Source of the DNA: a virus | Strand: one strand, 5' to 3' | IMG/VR virus record: IMGVR_UViG_3300042691_020662 | Location: 1 to 26,121 of that record | DNA length: 26,121 nt | Part shown: positions 9,118 through 17,927 of the stretch, in pieces | Position numbering within the stretch: position 1 is the first letter of the stretch | Layout of the letters: every line of letters begins with the position of its first letter | The notes under the pieces: model-generated | Told to the model about the DNA's origin: nothing | Seen by the model: only the letters and a program-made list of their open reading frames with translations | The model's database searches: none | Translations under genes and position numbers: made by a program

Positions 9118-10202
9118 CAGATGAAGCCGCCAAAGATGAACTGGGTCTTGGCCGATCCGAACGGCTGCACGTTAATCACGCTGCGCTCGTTCGGGCTGTA
9201 GGCTTCGAGTTCGTTGCGCAGGCTGCGAAGCGCCAGCTGGATCTCGCGTTCAGCCTCGGTGTACTGGTTGCGATCCTCCTTCTGGATGGCCTTCATCATG
9301 TGTTTGATGGCTTGGAGGTTGCCGATAAACAGCCAGTCGGAGTCAACGATGGCCGGGATGAACTCCAGGCGAACGATCGCTTCGACAACCGTGTTGGTAC
9401 ATTCCTCATCTGGAGGCACGCACCCGTCGCCGTGGTCGATGCAGTCATTCTCTGCTTGCGCGTTGCACCCGGAGGTTCCGCCGCAAACCTCGGGCATCCC
9501 GATCAGGTACGTGCGACGGTACTCAGGGTTTTCTTCGCTGGGACCCCAGAGTGCGACTTCCGTGGTGGTAGTGCCGTTGTAGGTCGAAATGCGCAGCCTT
9601 CCTTGAGTCAACGGCTTCTGGGCGCCGGTCAGTCCAGGCTTTTTGAACTGCTTCGTTGTCTGGACAAACGGAGTGATGTTGGGGTTCGGAAGCGTGACGT
9701 ATTCACCCCACACATACTCACCGGAAACAGTGTCGTAGGTCCGAATGGCCTGATTCGTTACCGGATCAATCCCTTGAAGCAGGACACGCTTGCCAGCATC
9801 AGCTGCTAGCTCCGGTGCCACCTGAAAATAGCAGGTCTCGATCGAATCCCGATACTGCGTGACCATGCCGCGATCTAGCAGCTGTTCCTGCTCGCATCCC
9901 TCACGGCCGCATCCGGTGCGCGGTGCGCGTTCATCCGTCTGAAACTCGTACCACTGGTTCTGGATCGGGATGTTGTACCCGCAGAGGTTCATTGCCTCGA
10001 TCGTCTTGACCTCGCGAGGCCAAGTGATGCAGCCGGCGGTGACGCAGATACGCAGCTTCTTGTACGTGCCCCACCACTTGCCCATGTCGGCAAGCCGCGC
10101 CTGAGCCTCGTTGAGCAACTGGACGAAACGCTCGTCACAGGTAGCCAGTCCGACTGCCTGCGCGATCGTGGAGTTCTTGGCTTGGGCGAGGGTTTTTCTC
10201 AT
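9117..10202 (-). CDS. Probable neck/head-tail adaptor protein, cysteine-rich (361 aa)
   Basis: The N-terminal 90 residues have the pattern LLNEAQARLADMGKWWGT, then a CV...CITWPREVKTIEA strand pair and NQWYEF. I associate this with an environmental phage structural family near the nozzle gene, comparable in position to tail tubular protein A (gp11) of T7. The C-terminal part (EREIQLALRSLRNELEAY) is helical. Twelve cysteines occur, seven of them in two clusters at residues 98-103 and 240-268. The gene lies 1 base after the short fibre gene's stop and couples to the cupin-like gene. The adaptor role is inferred from context and remembered similarity. Because no capsid gene is visible in the window, a head role cannot be excluded, but the length and helical ends fit an adaptor better. 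Confidence 0.6.
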   Translation of the reverse strand: MRKTLAQAKNSTIAQAVGLATCDERFVQLLNEAQARLADMGKWWGTYKKLRICVTAGCITWPREVKTIEAMNLCGYNIPIQNQWYEFQTDERAPRTGCGREGCEQEQLLDRGMVTQYRDSIETCYFQVAPELAADAGKRVLLQGIDPVTNQAIRTYDTVSGEYVWGEYVTLPNPNITPFVQTTKQFKKPGLTGAQKPLTQGRLRISTYNGTTTTEVALWGPSEENPEYRRTYLIGMPEVCGGTSGCNAQAENDCIDHGDGCVPPDEECTNTVVEAIVRLEFIPAIVDSDWLFIGNLQAIKHMMKAIQKEDRNQYTEAEREIQLALRSLRNELEAYSPNERSVINVQPFGSAKTQFIFGGFI

Positions 10203-10203
10203 G

Positions 10204-11172
10204 TTAGCGGATGGCGCGAGCCATGACTTTCCATTTGGCTTCGGTGATAGCCGTCAAAACGCCTGTGGTTTTTCCGTTCACGTAAATCCCTGAAATGAAG
10301 TTGTTGCGAACCATGCCGATAACCGTGGCATTGGAATACGAGGTAATGCGCAGTTCGCTTTGAGAAAGGTCTGTGCGCAGAATGCTTCCGACCGAAATGT
10401 AATCGTTCAGAGCATACGTCGCATCACCAGCTGCGTCCGTGCAGATAATTCCGATGTCCCAGGTGAGCGGATCCACGCCCAGGCCGTGCGAAAAAGTAAC
10501 CGACGATCCCGCCGCTGGGATGGCCTGATAGTTTGCGACCGGCGTAATATACCCCGACTCCCAGACCGTCGCCGGCGTCGAGTTGGTCCGGAGAAACTGG
10601 CGATCCGTTCCAGGAGCGATGTTTGCGGCCACGACGTTCAAGCCGGGATTCAGCAGCTGGAAACGCGTGCCGTCGTAGACCACAACGCACATCTGGTTTG
10701 CCACGATGTCGTTGGCGACCAGCGGAATGGTGCCAAACTTCGTGACCGCCTTCGCTGCAAGTCCATCGACGGCGACCGTCGTGGCGCCGGTGTTCGGAGC
10801 GTTCGCAATGAAAGCGTAGCAGACCCCGGTACGGTAGGCCTGATTCACACCTGGCGAAGCAGGGCTCAACGTCACCGTGTAGGCGTTGGCTGCACCGCCA
10901 CCGACGCCGTATGTAAACTGCGTCTGAACCCGCGCCCAGCCGGCCGGGGCCGTGGCGCTGTATTTCAGGATCTCGATGGGGTTTCCGTTGGCATCAAGCC
11001 TGAGCCAGTAAAGCGGGGATCCTGCGGGCGGGGAAACTGCGTTAGCCTCCCACTCAGGGGCAACCGTCTGCTGCGCAATCAACGCGGCCGCATACGCCTC
11101 CAGTCGATCTTGCTCGCTGGCGTAGCATTGGGGAGGCGGAAGCTCTCCAGCTGTGATGTCAATCGTTGGCAT
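10204..11172 (-). CDS. Short tail fibre or receptor-binding protein (322 aa)
   Basis: Residues about 90-190 contain the phage fibre pattern ANAYTVTLSPASPG ... NTGATTVAVDGLAAKAVTK ... CVVVYDGTRFQLLNPG, a beta-rich module common in tail fibres and tip proteins. The N-terminal 60 residues (LEAYAAALIAQQTVAPEWEAN) are helical and probably attach to the tail. The C-terminal part has alternating hydrophobic strands with Gly and Asn turns, as in trimeric fibre heads. The gene begins 2 bases after the stop of the tailspike gene and ends 1 base before the adaptor-like gene. It probably makes a second, slimmer adhesin beside the tailspike. A baseplate or capsid decoration role is less likely but not excluded. 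Confidence 0.7.
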   Translation of the reverse strand: MPTIDITAGELPPPQCYASEQDRLEAYAAALIAQQTVAPEWEANAVSPPAGSPLYWLRLDANGNPIEILKYSATAPAGWARVQTQFTYGVGGGAANAYTVTLSPASPGVNQAYRTGVCYAFIANAPNTGATTVAVDGLAAKAVTKFGTIPLVANDIVANQMCVVVYDGTRFQLLNPGLNVVAANIAPGTDRQFLRTNSTPATVWESGYITPVANYQAIPAAGSSVTFSHGLGVDPLTWDIGIICTDAAGDATYALNDYISVGSILRTDLSQSELRITSYSNATVIGMVRNNFISGIYVNGKTTGVLTAITEAKWKVMARAIR

Positions 11173-11174
11173 GG

Positions 11175-14066
11175 CTAGATTCGATAGCTGTAATCGTTGG
11201 GCTTACACGGGCCGGGGTCGCATTGAAGATCGAGACACCCTTCCGGGCAATCGAAATAGAAAAATTGATCCAGCGGCGCAACGCACCGGTCTGGTCGTCC
11301 CGCCAGGAACACAGCTCCAAAGCGACCGCCGTTGTTGCGGACAAGATCCTGCCCGCTCAAACGACGCACGGTGTTGCACGTAATCTGGACGTTGCTGACG
11401 TACCGGAAAAAACTGCCGGTTGCCGATGTAAGCGGCACGTCCGGGCCGACATTCGCGCAGGTGAACGTAGTTGGAGTCGGCGTTCCAGTGACGATGTTTT
11501 CGTCGTTGAAGCTGGTGTTGAGGAAACCCTCGGTCGTCACGTGGTCCCCGATGGACAGGTGATGCACCTTGTTCGTGGTAAACGTCGCGACGTTTGCTGT
11601 TCGCTGGTAGGCGATGGGCAGCATTTCCCAGTTGAATTTTACCGGGGTGTTGATGCCAACGAAGCCGCCGCTGGATGAAACGACGGCGCCGGGATTGGTG
11701 ACTGTGAAAGTCGTTGGCGCAGGCGTTGACGCGACGGTAAACACTCCGTTGAAGGTGCCGTCCGTTACGCCGACGGTGGAAATCTGCATTCCCACCTGAA
11801 GCTCATGCGCAGACGCCGTCGTAAACGTCGAGATGCCGCTGCCGTTGCGGCTCACCGAGGCAATCGGAATCTGATAGTCTGTCGGGTAGTACCACTTGCT
11901 GCGGTCAACGTCGTGATTCAGGACGATAAACGCAGCATCGAGCGGATCGAAGGCCGTCTGGTAATACCAAGTTCCCGGCCCTTGAAGTAACACGTCGTTA
12001 TTTTCAACAACCATGTCGCGGTGTGCTGAAATCAATGTGGAATACGGATTCGGATTCGCTGTGAACGGCCCGATCAACTCATACCAATCCTGCACGTTTA
12101 AGGCTATGAACGCGCAGATGTCCAACGCTGAGTTGTTGTGAATACGCGTTCCGAAGTGCTGGTACGAATCAACGTAGAAACAGGTTCCAGTAAACCCGTC
12201 AAAGTTGTTGTAACGGACCTCGGCGTTCAACGTCTCTCGAACGGTGATAGCATGGACTGGGCTCTGCTGGTTAACCTTGTTCGGCCCGCCTCGAACCTCG
12301 TTGCGCTCGAACGTGCATCCAGCTGCAAGGATCCGCTGGCTCCGCAGCATTTCGACGCTTCCGTCGATGTACAGGCCGGGGACCACGTTGACCCCAGCGT
12401 TTGCGGCAGTGAACCGATAACTGTCCGGAACGCTGATTACCGTAGCGGTTCCGTTGAAAGTTGGAGCCGCTGAAAATCCAGAAACGGTCACCACGTCCCC
12501 AACTCGCAACGTGTGCTTCATAACGCAGGTGTACGTCGCCACACCAGCAGATCTGGAAACCACGTTGATTGGGTTCACAAGGCTCGAAAAGCCACCGATC
12601 GCGCACTGCGTGTTGGCTTCTGCGTTGCCGGGATAGAGAACGCTTTGAATCGAGTTTCGGCCTTGGTATCCGAATTTGTTGTTGATCACCCTCGCACCCT
12701 GCGTCTCGGTGTTCACCGTCATCGGTAAGAACGAGAGGGCGATGAATGTCTCGGCGTCTGCGATACCAACGCCGAAGTCGTAAAACTGGTTGTCACGGAA
12801 CACCGCGTTTTCACCGCGATGATTGATTCCCGCAACCGTGTAGGAGGAGTTGACTCCTGCGGTCGTTTGCGCGGTAGCCGGAACGTCGGGGTAGTAGACC
12901 GGAGAGTAGACGCGTCCGTTTTGAGCAGGCAGCGTGATTGGAGCCGTAGCGCGGAAACAATAAAACTCCTGGCCACCCGGAAGGAATCCATCGACCGTTT
13001 TTGTGCCATTGAAGGCCGGGTCAGTCATCCCCGTAATCACAACGGTATCACCAAGCGTGAAACCAAAGTTCCATTGCGGGTGCTTAGTGTAGATGTCAGC
13101 AAAACCGTTGTTCCTGCCTCCGATAATTACCGCTCGAAAATCTCTTTGGAATGTGGTTTGTGTAATGTTTTGAACATAACCATATCCATTGAAACTTATG
13201 TCGCTAGCGCCACCAACAGTTACATTTGAAATGTACTGATTGATTTCGCTGACATTGGTGTACGGAGACGGAACTACGGCAGGGGAATACGATGGAGTTG
13301 CAGCCGCAGTTATGAAATGCGGGTAGGCTGTCGTGTACGTGTTTACTCCACCAGTCCTTGAAACGGATGAAATCGCGATGTCAGCAACCGAGTTGTTCGT
13401 GTAGTTGCCGTCGAACGTAATGCCTTGGATCAGCGTGTTCTTGCAGTTGACCGAATCAACTGGTCTCCCCGGGTACGCCCCAACACCGCCAACCGCGCCG
13501 TTGCCGGGGTAATTCCCTAGCGTCTTGATCATCTGGATGTTGAATCCATAGGTATCAAGTCGCTTGGTTGACGTATGGTTTGCGAACTTCAGCGTCGTTT
13601 GCCCGATGCCTTTGCCGACAAACTCCACGTTGTCGATCGCGTTGCCGTAGCCCAGGACCAGAGACGAAGTGTAGCCGCCGCCGATCAGGTTGATCCAGCC
13701 GTCTTCCGTGACCAAACCAGTGTCGGGACCCGGAACCGCTGCCGTGAATTGGGTTGGGTTGATGATGGAAACAACCTGAAACCCAAGCTGGCTGGCGCCT
13801 GTACCGTTGAAAGTTGAATCGGAAAACCCGTAAAGCGTGATCTTTTCGTTCGCAACAAGGCCATGCGGCGTGGACGTGTTAAATGTCGCCACGCCCCCAG
13901 CCCGGATTCGATTGATGATCTTCGCCCCAGGACTCGACCCCAGCAAAAACGTGCCTGCTGGAAAATCGCACCGACCAGCTGCGAGCAAGCATTCGTTGAT
14001 CGCCCACGCGCTGTTGCGCAGCCCGCAAGGATCCGCTCCGTAATCAACTGGGTTTGAAGAGGGCAT
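11175..14066 (-). CDS. Tailspike with pectate-lyase-3-like beta-helix and repeated beta-modules (963 aa)
   Basis: Residues 3-45 (NPVDYGADPCG, NSAWAINECLLAAG, CDFPAGTFLLGSS) match the start of Pectate_lyase_3-type right-handed beta-helix tailspikes, which bind and often cleave surface polysaccharide. Later parts show beta-helix rungs rich in Asn (VENNDVLLQGPGTW, VRYNNFDGFTGTC). At least five inserted modules of about 60 residues share the pattern GVATFTT...H.L..GD.V...G....FNGT..V.S.P..TTFT. The C-terminus holds four cysteines (CPEGCLDLQCDPGPC). I chose the ATG at 14066, 1 base after the nozzle stop codon. An in-frame start at 14147 would add 27 residues that read like antisense noise and overlap the nozzle gene by 80 bases. 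Catalytic residues cannot be named from sequence alone, so depolymerase activity is an inference. Confidence 0.8.
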   Translation of the reverse strand: MPSSNPVDYGADPCGLRNSAWAINECLLAAGRCDFPAGTFLLGSSPGAKIINRIRAGGVATFNTSTPHGLVANEKITLYGFSDSTFNGTGASQLGFQVVSIINPTQFTAAVPGPDTGLVTEDGWINLIGGGYTSSLVLGYGNAIDNVEFVGKGIGQTTLKFANHTSTKRLDTYGFNIQMIKTLGNYPGNGAVGGVGAYPGRPVDSVNCKNTLIQGITFDGNYTNNSVADIAISSVSRTGGVNTYTTAYPHFITAAATPSYSPAVVPSPYTNVSEINQYISNVTVGGASDISFNGYGYVQNITQTTFQRDFRAVIIGGRNNGFADIYTKHPQWNFGFTLGDTVVITGMTDPAFNGTKTVDGFLPGGQEFYCFRATAPITLPAQNGRVYSPVYYPDVPATAQTTAGVNSSYTVAGINHRGENAVFRDNQFYDFGVGIADAETFIALSFLPMTVNTETQGARVINNKFGYQGRNSIQSVLYPGNAEANTQCAIGGFSSLVNPINVVSRSAGVATYTCVMKHTLRVGDVVTVSGFSAAPTFNGTATVISVPDSYRFTAANAGVNVVPGLYIDGSVEMLRSQRILAAGCTFERNEVRGGPNKVNQQSPVHAITVRETLNAEVRYNNFDGFTGTCFYVDSYQHFGTRIHNNSALDICAFIALNVQDWYELIGPFTANPNPYSTLISAHRDMVVENNDVLLQGPGTWYYQTAFDPLDAAFIVLNHDVDRSKWYYPTDYQIPIASVSRNGSGISTFTTASAHELQVGMQISTVGVTDGTFNGVFTVASTPAPTTFTVTNPGAVVSSSGGFVGINTPVKFNWEMLPIAYQRTANVATFTTNKVHHLSIGDHVTTEGFLNTSFNDENIVTGTPTPTTFTCANVGPDVPLTSATGSFFRYVSNVQITCNTVRRLSGQDLVRNNGGRFGAVFLAGRPDRCVAPLDQFFYFDCPEGCLDLQCDPGPCKPNDYSYRI
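11438..11615 (-). repeat. Beta-module copy 5 in tailspike
   Basis: It encodes AYQRTANVATFTTNKVHHL, SIGDHVTTEGFLNTSFND and TPTPTTFTCANVGPDV. The usual FNGT is FNDE here. Confidence 0.7.
11679..11866 (-). repeat. Beta-module copy 4 in tailspike
   Basis: It encodes VSRNGSGISTFTTASAHELQ, VGMQISTVGVTDGTFNGVF and VASTPAPTTFTVTNPGAVV. This is a clear full-length copy. Copy 5 follows after a short spacer. Confidence 0.7.
12381..12571 (-). repeat. Beta-module copy 3 in tailspike
   Basis: It encodes VSRSAGVATYTCVMKHTLRV, GDVVTVSGFS, TFNGTATVISVPDSYRFTA and NAGVNVV. This is a clear full-length copy of the shared module. Confidence 0.7.
12936..13131 (-). repeat. Beta-module copy 2 in tailspike (diverged)
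   Basis: It encodes ADIYTKHPQWNFGFTLGD, then VVITGMTDPAFNGTKTVDGF and a strand ending FYCFRATAPI. The spacing of His, Gly-Asp and FNGT matches the better-preserved copies. Confidence 0.55.
13715..13920 (-). repeat. Beta-module copy 1 in tailspike
   Basis: It encodes GGVATFNTSTPHGLVANEK ... DSTFNGTG ... QVVSIINPTQFTAAVPG. It is the same pattern as the other modules listed for this protein and the nozzle, with one longer loop. Confidence 0.65.
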
Positions 14067-14067
14067 A

Positions 14068-16107
14068 CTAGGCAGAGAGTAACGGGCAGGCCACCCGGCT
14101 GAGATCGCCGTAGATGTCCTCCTGAAGACGTTGGGCAACCATGGCAATACGCTTCAAGCGAAACCTGCCGGTGTTCACGTAACGCAGCTGGAATTCGTAA
14201 CCATCGCGGGTGAAGCCGCCAGTCTGCACGTCACACTTGTCAGGCGGCTGTGGTAGGGCGATGCGCGATCGGGCGGGCGGCTGGTAGTATTTGACCTCTT
14301 GGCAGTTGATCACCGCAGGAGGGCACGAAATCTCACCGGGCTCGCAGTTGCGGTACTTCGCGCAGTCTTTGATCTCCGCCCAGGGCTGCCAGCACTCGCC
14401 CTCGTTGGCCTTGAAGTAGACCTTGGCCTCGATATTACCCATGACCTGATCGTACCATTGCTCGGCACTCATCAGGCGCTTCTTGTTGGCGGGCTCGGCA
14501 AACGTGAGTGAGCGTGTTTCGATAATCCATTCGATCGGGGCATCATCGAACCCATCGAAATCAAACTGGCCAGTGCGGGTGACCTCGTAAAGGCCGATCC
14601 TTCCCTGATTCAGCCCGAAAAAGAAGCAGCGTTCGGATTTCTGGACCCGAACCGTCACCATCTGGAGAATGTCAGCACCCGTCCAGACGCCTTCCCAAGC
14701 AGGAGGCAGCTTCCGGCCCATTCCGGAAACCAAGTCAAAATCCATGACAACCAGCCCGCGATGAACGATGCCGCGACCGTTCACCTTCTGCGGCTGGATG
14801 GTCATCAGCATCCGGTTGTCGAAGTTCACGGAGCTAGCAGCCTTCAGGTAAAACTCCGTGTCGTAGGCCAAGGCCCGCACAACCTGTCGGCTGATAGGGG
14901 TATTGCCCCATTCGGTGAAATCGCGCCTGGCGTAGATCAACGACCGAATGCCGTCCTGCGCCCGGAAGAACAGGTCGCCGTTGACCGGAACAATCGACTC
15001 ATGGTTGAACGAACCAAAGTTCAGCAGCGCGAATCGCTGGATCGGGTAATCGAGATCCTTCCAAACGTCGCGATCCACCGGAGCGTTGAACGCGTAGGTC
15101 GCAGTCGGCGTGAATACCAGCAGGTCGCCATCTCCCAGCGACGTGTCCAAGTTGGCGCCAAACGCCAGTCCGGTGATCGGGCCATTGGAGACGGCGAAGG
15201 CACCGCCTTCATTGAGGAATGTGTTCTCGGTGAATCGAATGACGCTGTCGCGCCCGTAGGCCGGGTCACCGTAGACCAAGTCGCCACCGTAGTATTCTGA
15301 TCCATTGGCAACCCACAGGCGTCCTTTTCCGTAAGCCATCGGGCCTCCGATTGGGACCTCTTCACCAGTTGCGCGCCTCAATGACCCGCCGTTGTAGAGG
15401 TACGGTGGACTCTGCTGGTCTTGGACAACCAGCCAGTTTTCGGCCTGCTGGAAAAACACGTGGTCAGCCGTTGGGCTTTCCGTGTCCATTTTGTAGCCGA
15501 AGAACAAGGGTCCAAGCAGCGGACCTGCATCCGCTCCGGGATTGTACACCGTGAAAGTGGTCGGTGACGGAACGCTATCGACCACAAAATCCCCGAAGAA
15601 TCCTTCAGGGAACGATGCACCGACAGGCTCTGGGAGTCGCACGACCATTCCAGCGGCAAGCCCATGGGGTGCGGCGCAAACGTAGGTAGCGACGTTTGAA
15701 ACCCGGCCTCTGGTGTTGACCGTAAATTGGAATCCGATCGGAGTCAGGTCCTGAACCAAAAATCCAGCGGATATGTCTATCTGGAAAATTTTCCCACCGA
15801 TTGCGGCCATCAGGTAGGGTTTTTGGCTGTCGGAAATGTAAGTTCCGCAGCCCTGAAAGAAACCCTCCGTGAACGCTTTTTTGACGGCTGCGTTGTAATA
15901 CCCGTTCTGATAAACCTCGGTAACGTCCGGAAACGTCAACCCCTTTAGCCAGATCCCGGGCCGCGCCTTGGGAAAACCTCCACGGACAGTCGTGTTCACC
16001 GCCCAAGCCAGTTGGTTGGGTTGAATCAATGACGGAGAGAACCCGCTATCTACACCCCCTTCAGAGGTGAGCAGGCCGTCAACCAAACGATTCTTTTCGG
16101 CGACCAT
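14068..16107 (-). CDS. Nozzle / tail tubular protein B-like structural protein (679 aa)
   Basis: The N-terminus (LVDGLLTSEGGVDSGFSPSL, QLAWAVNTTVRGGFPKARPG) is the opening I associate with a phage structural family like the T7 gp12 nozzle. The segment at residues about 325-405 (GDLLVFTPTATYAF, DRDVWKDL, QRFALLNFGSFNHESIVP, VNGDLFFRAQDGIRSL) has the recurring strands of a beta-propeller. One beta-module of the type repeated in the tailspike lies at 15524-15721. Residues about 571-624 carry six cysteines (CWQPW, CAKYRNC, ISCPP, INC, KC). The start at 16107 shares its CATG with the terminase start. A start at 16122 would add five residues (MGSSV). It is the first gene of the minus block and its stop is 1 base before the tailspike ATG. 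The nozzle role comes from remembered family resemblance and gene order. Confidence 0.65.
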   Translation of the reverse strand: MVAEKNRLVDGLLTSEGGVDSGFSPSLIQPNQLAWAVNTTVRGGFPKARPGIWLKGLTFPDVTEVYQNGYYNAAVKKAFTEGFFQGCGTYISDSQKPYLMAAIGGKIFQIDISAGFLVQDLTPIGFQFTVNTRGRVSNVATYVCAAPHGLAAGMVVRLPEPVGASFPEGFFGDFVVDSVPSPTTFTVYNPGADAGPLLGPLFFGYKMDTESPTADHVFFQQAENWLVVQDQQSPPYLYNGGSLRRATGEEVPIGGPMAYGKGRLWVANGSEYYGGDLVYGDPAYGRDSVIRFTENTFLNEGGAFAVSNGPITGLAFGANLDTSLGDGDLLVFTPTATYAFNAPVDRDVWKDLDYPIQRFALLNFGSFNHESIVPVNGDLFFRAQDGIRSLIYARRDFTEWGNTPISRQVVRALAYDTEFYLKAASSVNFDNRMLMTIQPQKVNGRGIVHRGLVVMDFDLVSGMGRKLPPAWEGVWTGADILQMVTVRVQKSERCFFFGLNQGRIGLYEVTRTGQFDFDGFDDAPIEWIIETRSLTFAEPANKKRLMSAEQWYDQVMGNIEAKVYFKANEGECWQPWAEIKDCAKYRNCEPGEISCPPAVINCQEVKYYQPPARSRIALPQPPDKCDVQTGGFTRDGYEFQLRYVNTGRFRLKRIAMVAQRLQEDIYGDLSRVACPLLSA
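15524..15721 (-). repeat. Beta-module copy in nozzle-like protein
   Basis: It encodes GRVSNVATYVCAAPHGLAAG, VVRLPEPVGASFPEGFFGDF and VVDSVPSPTTFTVYNPGADA. The pattern is the same as in the tailspike modules, so this small domain is shared between two neighbouring virion proteins. Confidence 0.7.
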
Positions 16108-16108
16108 G
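16105..16108. other. Shared CATG giving head-to-head starts of terminase and nozzle genes
   Basis: The palindrome CATG supplies ATG at 16106-16108 on the plus strand for the terminase and ATG at 16107-16105 on the minus strand for the nozzle-like gene. With these starts the two coding regions overlap by 2 bases. Alternative starts are GTG 16067 or ATG 16151 for the terminase, and ATG 16122 for the nozzle. Any promoter for either strand must therefore lie inside the opposite gene unless the messages are leaderless. Confidence 0.5.
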
Positions 16109-17923
16109 ACGCTTGAACCCATTGAAGACCCATCGCAGTCTTACCGCAAGATGAATGAAAGCCCCGATTACTTGTCCATACCGTGGCGTACAAAAGACCG
16201 CTTCCTGATCGAGGCTGAGATGGTGCGTCGTGGCGGGTACATTCACAACGCCGGCGTGAAGTACGGCCATGGCAAGTATTACCACTTTCGCGCTGCCATG
16301 ACCGCGCTGTGGCCGCACTTCGACTGGCATGAATGGTCGGAGCTTCTGATCCAGGCATTCGTCGAGAACCAAGAGGTCGGCATCATGGGGCCGGGTTCAT
16401 CTGGCAAGACGTACAACTCCGCAGCGTTCGGGCTCTGCACGTTCTACATCTGGCCGAAGGGCACCTCGATCATCATGTCGTCAACGACGCGTGAGGGTCT
16501 CCAGCTGCGTATCTGGGGTTCGATCAAGGAGCTTCACAACAAGGCCAAGGAACGGCGCGAATGGTTGCCGGGGCGCGTGATCGAAAGCCGATTCATCCTG
16601 ACCAGTTCGGATGAAGATGCCGAGGCGCAAGACTTCCGTGACGGCATCATCGGTGTGGCGTGCAAAGTCGGCGGCACGTTTGTCGGTCTGTCCAACTACG
16701 TCGGTTTGAAGAACGACCGCGTGATGTTGATCGCTGACGAAGCCTCGCTGATGGGGCGCGGTTTCTTGGACTCGGTGGCGAACCTCCGCAAAAACCCCGA
16801 GTTCAAGTTGATCGCGATGGGAAACCCCAAGGACCGCAACGATGCGCTCGGCGTGGTGTGCGAGCCTCACTCGTCGATCGGCGGCTGGGAAGGTCTCGAA
16901 TACTTGGAGAAAACACGCACCTGGAGAACGCGGGCGCCCGGTGGGTTGGCTGTCCAGCTGTGTGGATACGACACGCCGAATGCGAAGTTCCCGAAGGGCA
17001 CGAATCCGTACCGAGGCATCATCACGCCGGAGCAGATTCAAGCGGACCTCGATTACTACGGCCGAGACTCGTTGCAGTTCTCGATGATGAACCTCGGTCT
17101 GCTGCCCCGGGACGGTGGCACCAGGCGCGTGGTCACGATGTCGCTGTGCGAGCAGAACCAAGCGTTCGACGATGTCGCGTGGGACCGCGCTGACAAGATC
17201 ACCCGGATCATCGGCATCGACGCTGCGTACTCGGGCGTCGGCGGCGACCGATGCGTTATGACGGATCTGAAGTTCGGTCCGGATGCGTCTGGCCGCACGG
17301 TGCTAGCATTCGCAGAACCGCCCATCGTAATCCCCGTCACGGCAGTCAAGGCCCAGCAGGCCGAGGAGCAGATTGCCGAGTACGTGTTGCTCTACTGCAA
17401 GCAGCGCAACATCAACCCCGAGCAGGTGGGATTCGACTCCACTGGACGCGGTACGTTGATGTCTGCGTTCGCTCGCTTGTGGTCTCCACAGGTTGTTCCA
17501 ATCGAGTTCGGTGGCAAGCCGCTGGATCGTCCGGTGCGCCAGGGGGATCCGAAGACTGAGCGCGAAGCCTACGGCAAAATGGTTACGGCCCTGTGGTACT
17601 CATCGCGATTGCTGATTGAATCCAAGCAGCTGCGAAAACTGCCCCGTGAAGTTGCCGAGGAAGGTGCGATGCGCGAGTGGGGTATCGCCCGCACTGGCCT
17701 GATCGACGTGGAGCCGAAGCACAAGACCAAAGAACGCATGGGCCGATCGCCCGACTTGTGGGATTCGTTTGTGGTGGCGCTCGAAATGGCACGCCGAAAC
17801 GGTTTTGAGATTGCAGGCGGCCATGGCGTTGGTATTGTCAAGCGACAGACACCAAAATGGCTGACGCGTATGTCTGACAAGCGCCGGTCAGTGGCTTCTG
17901 AACATTCGCTAACCTACTCCTAA
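16106..17923 (+). CDS. terL: Terminase large subunit (605 aa)
   Basis: This is the ATP-driven DNA packaging motor and headful or site-specific nuclease. The ATPase domain shows Walker A GPGSSGKT at residues 95-102, Walker B VMLIADEA at 206-213 (Asp211, Glu212), and the coupling strand LIAMGNP at about 235-241. The RNase H-like nuclease domain shows IIGIDAAYSG (Asp372), VGFDSTGRG (Asp444) and RSPDLWDSF (Asp550 or Asp553), the expected acidic triad. At 605 residues it is complete. I prefer ATG 16106. GTG 16067 would overlap the divergent nozzle gene by 41 bases, and ATG 16151 remains possible. No small terminase is seen nearby. The SSB gene follows after 4 bases. Confidence 0.95.
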   Translation: MTLEPIEDPSQSYRKMNESPDYLSIPWRTKDRFLIEAEMVRRGGYIHNAGVKYGHGKYYHFRAAMTALWPHFDWHEWSELLIQAFVENQEVGIMGPGSSGKTYNSAAFGLCTFYIWPKGTSIIMSSTTREGLQLRIWGSIKELHNKAKERREWLPGRVIESRFILTSSDEDAEAQDFRDGIIGVACKVGGTFVGLSNYVGLKNDRVMLIADEASLMGRGFLDSVANLRKNPEFKLIAMGNPKDRNDALGVVCEPHSSIGGWEGLEYLEKTRTWRTRAPGGLAVQLCGYDTPNAKFPKGTNPYRGIITPEQIQADLDYYGRDSLQFSMMNLGLLPRDGGTRRVVTMSLCEQNQAFDDVAWDRADKITRIIGIDAAYSGVGGDRCVMTDLKFGPDASGRTVLAFAEPPIVIPVTAVKAQQAEEQIAEYVLLYCKQRNINPEQVGFDSTGRGTLMSAFARLWSPQVVPIEFGGKPLDRPVRQGDPKTEREAYGKMVTALWYSSRLLIESKQLRKLPREVAEEGAMREWGIARTGLIDVEPKHKTKERMGRSPDLWDSFVVALEMARRNGFEIAGGHGVGIVKRQTPKWLTRMSDKRRSVASEHSLTYS

Positions 17924-17927
17924 TCTT

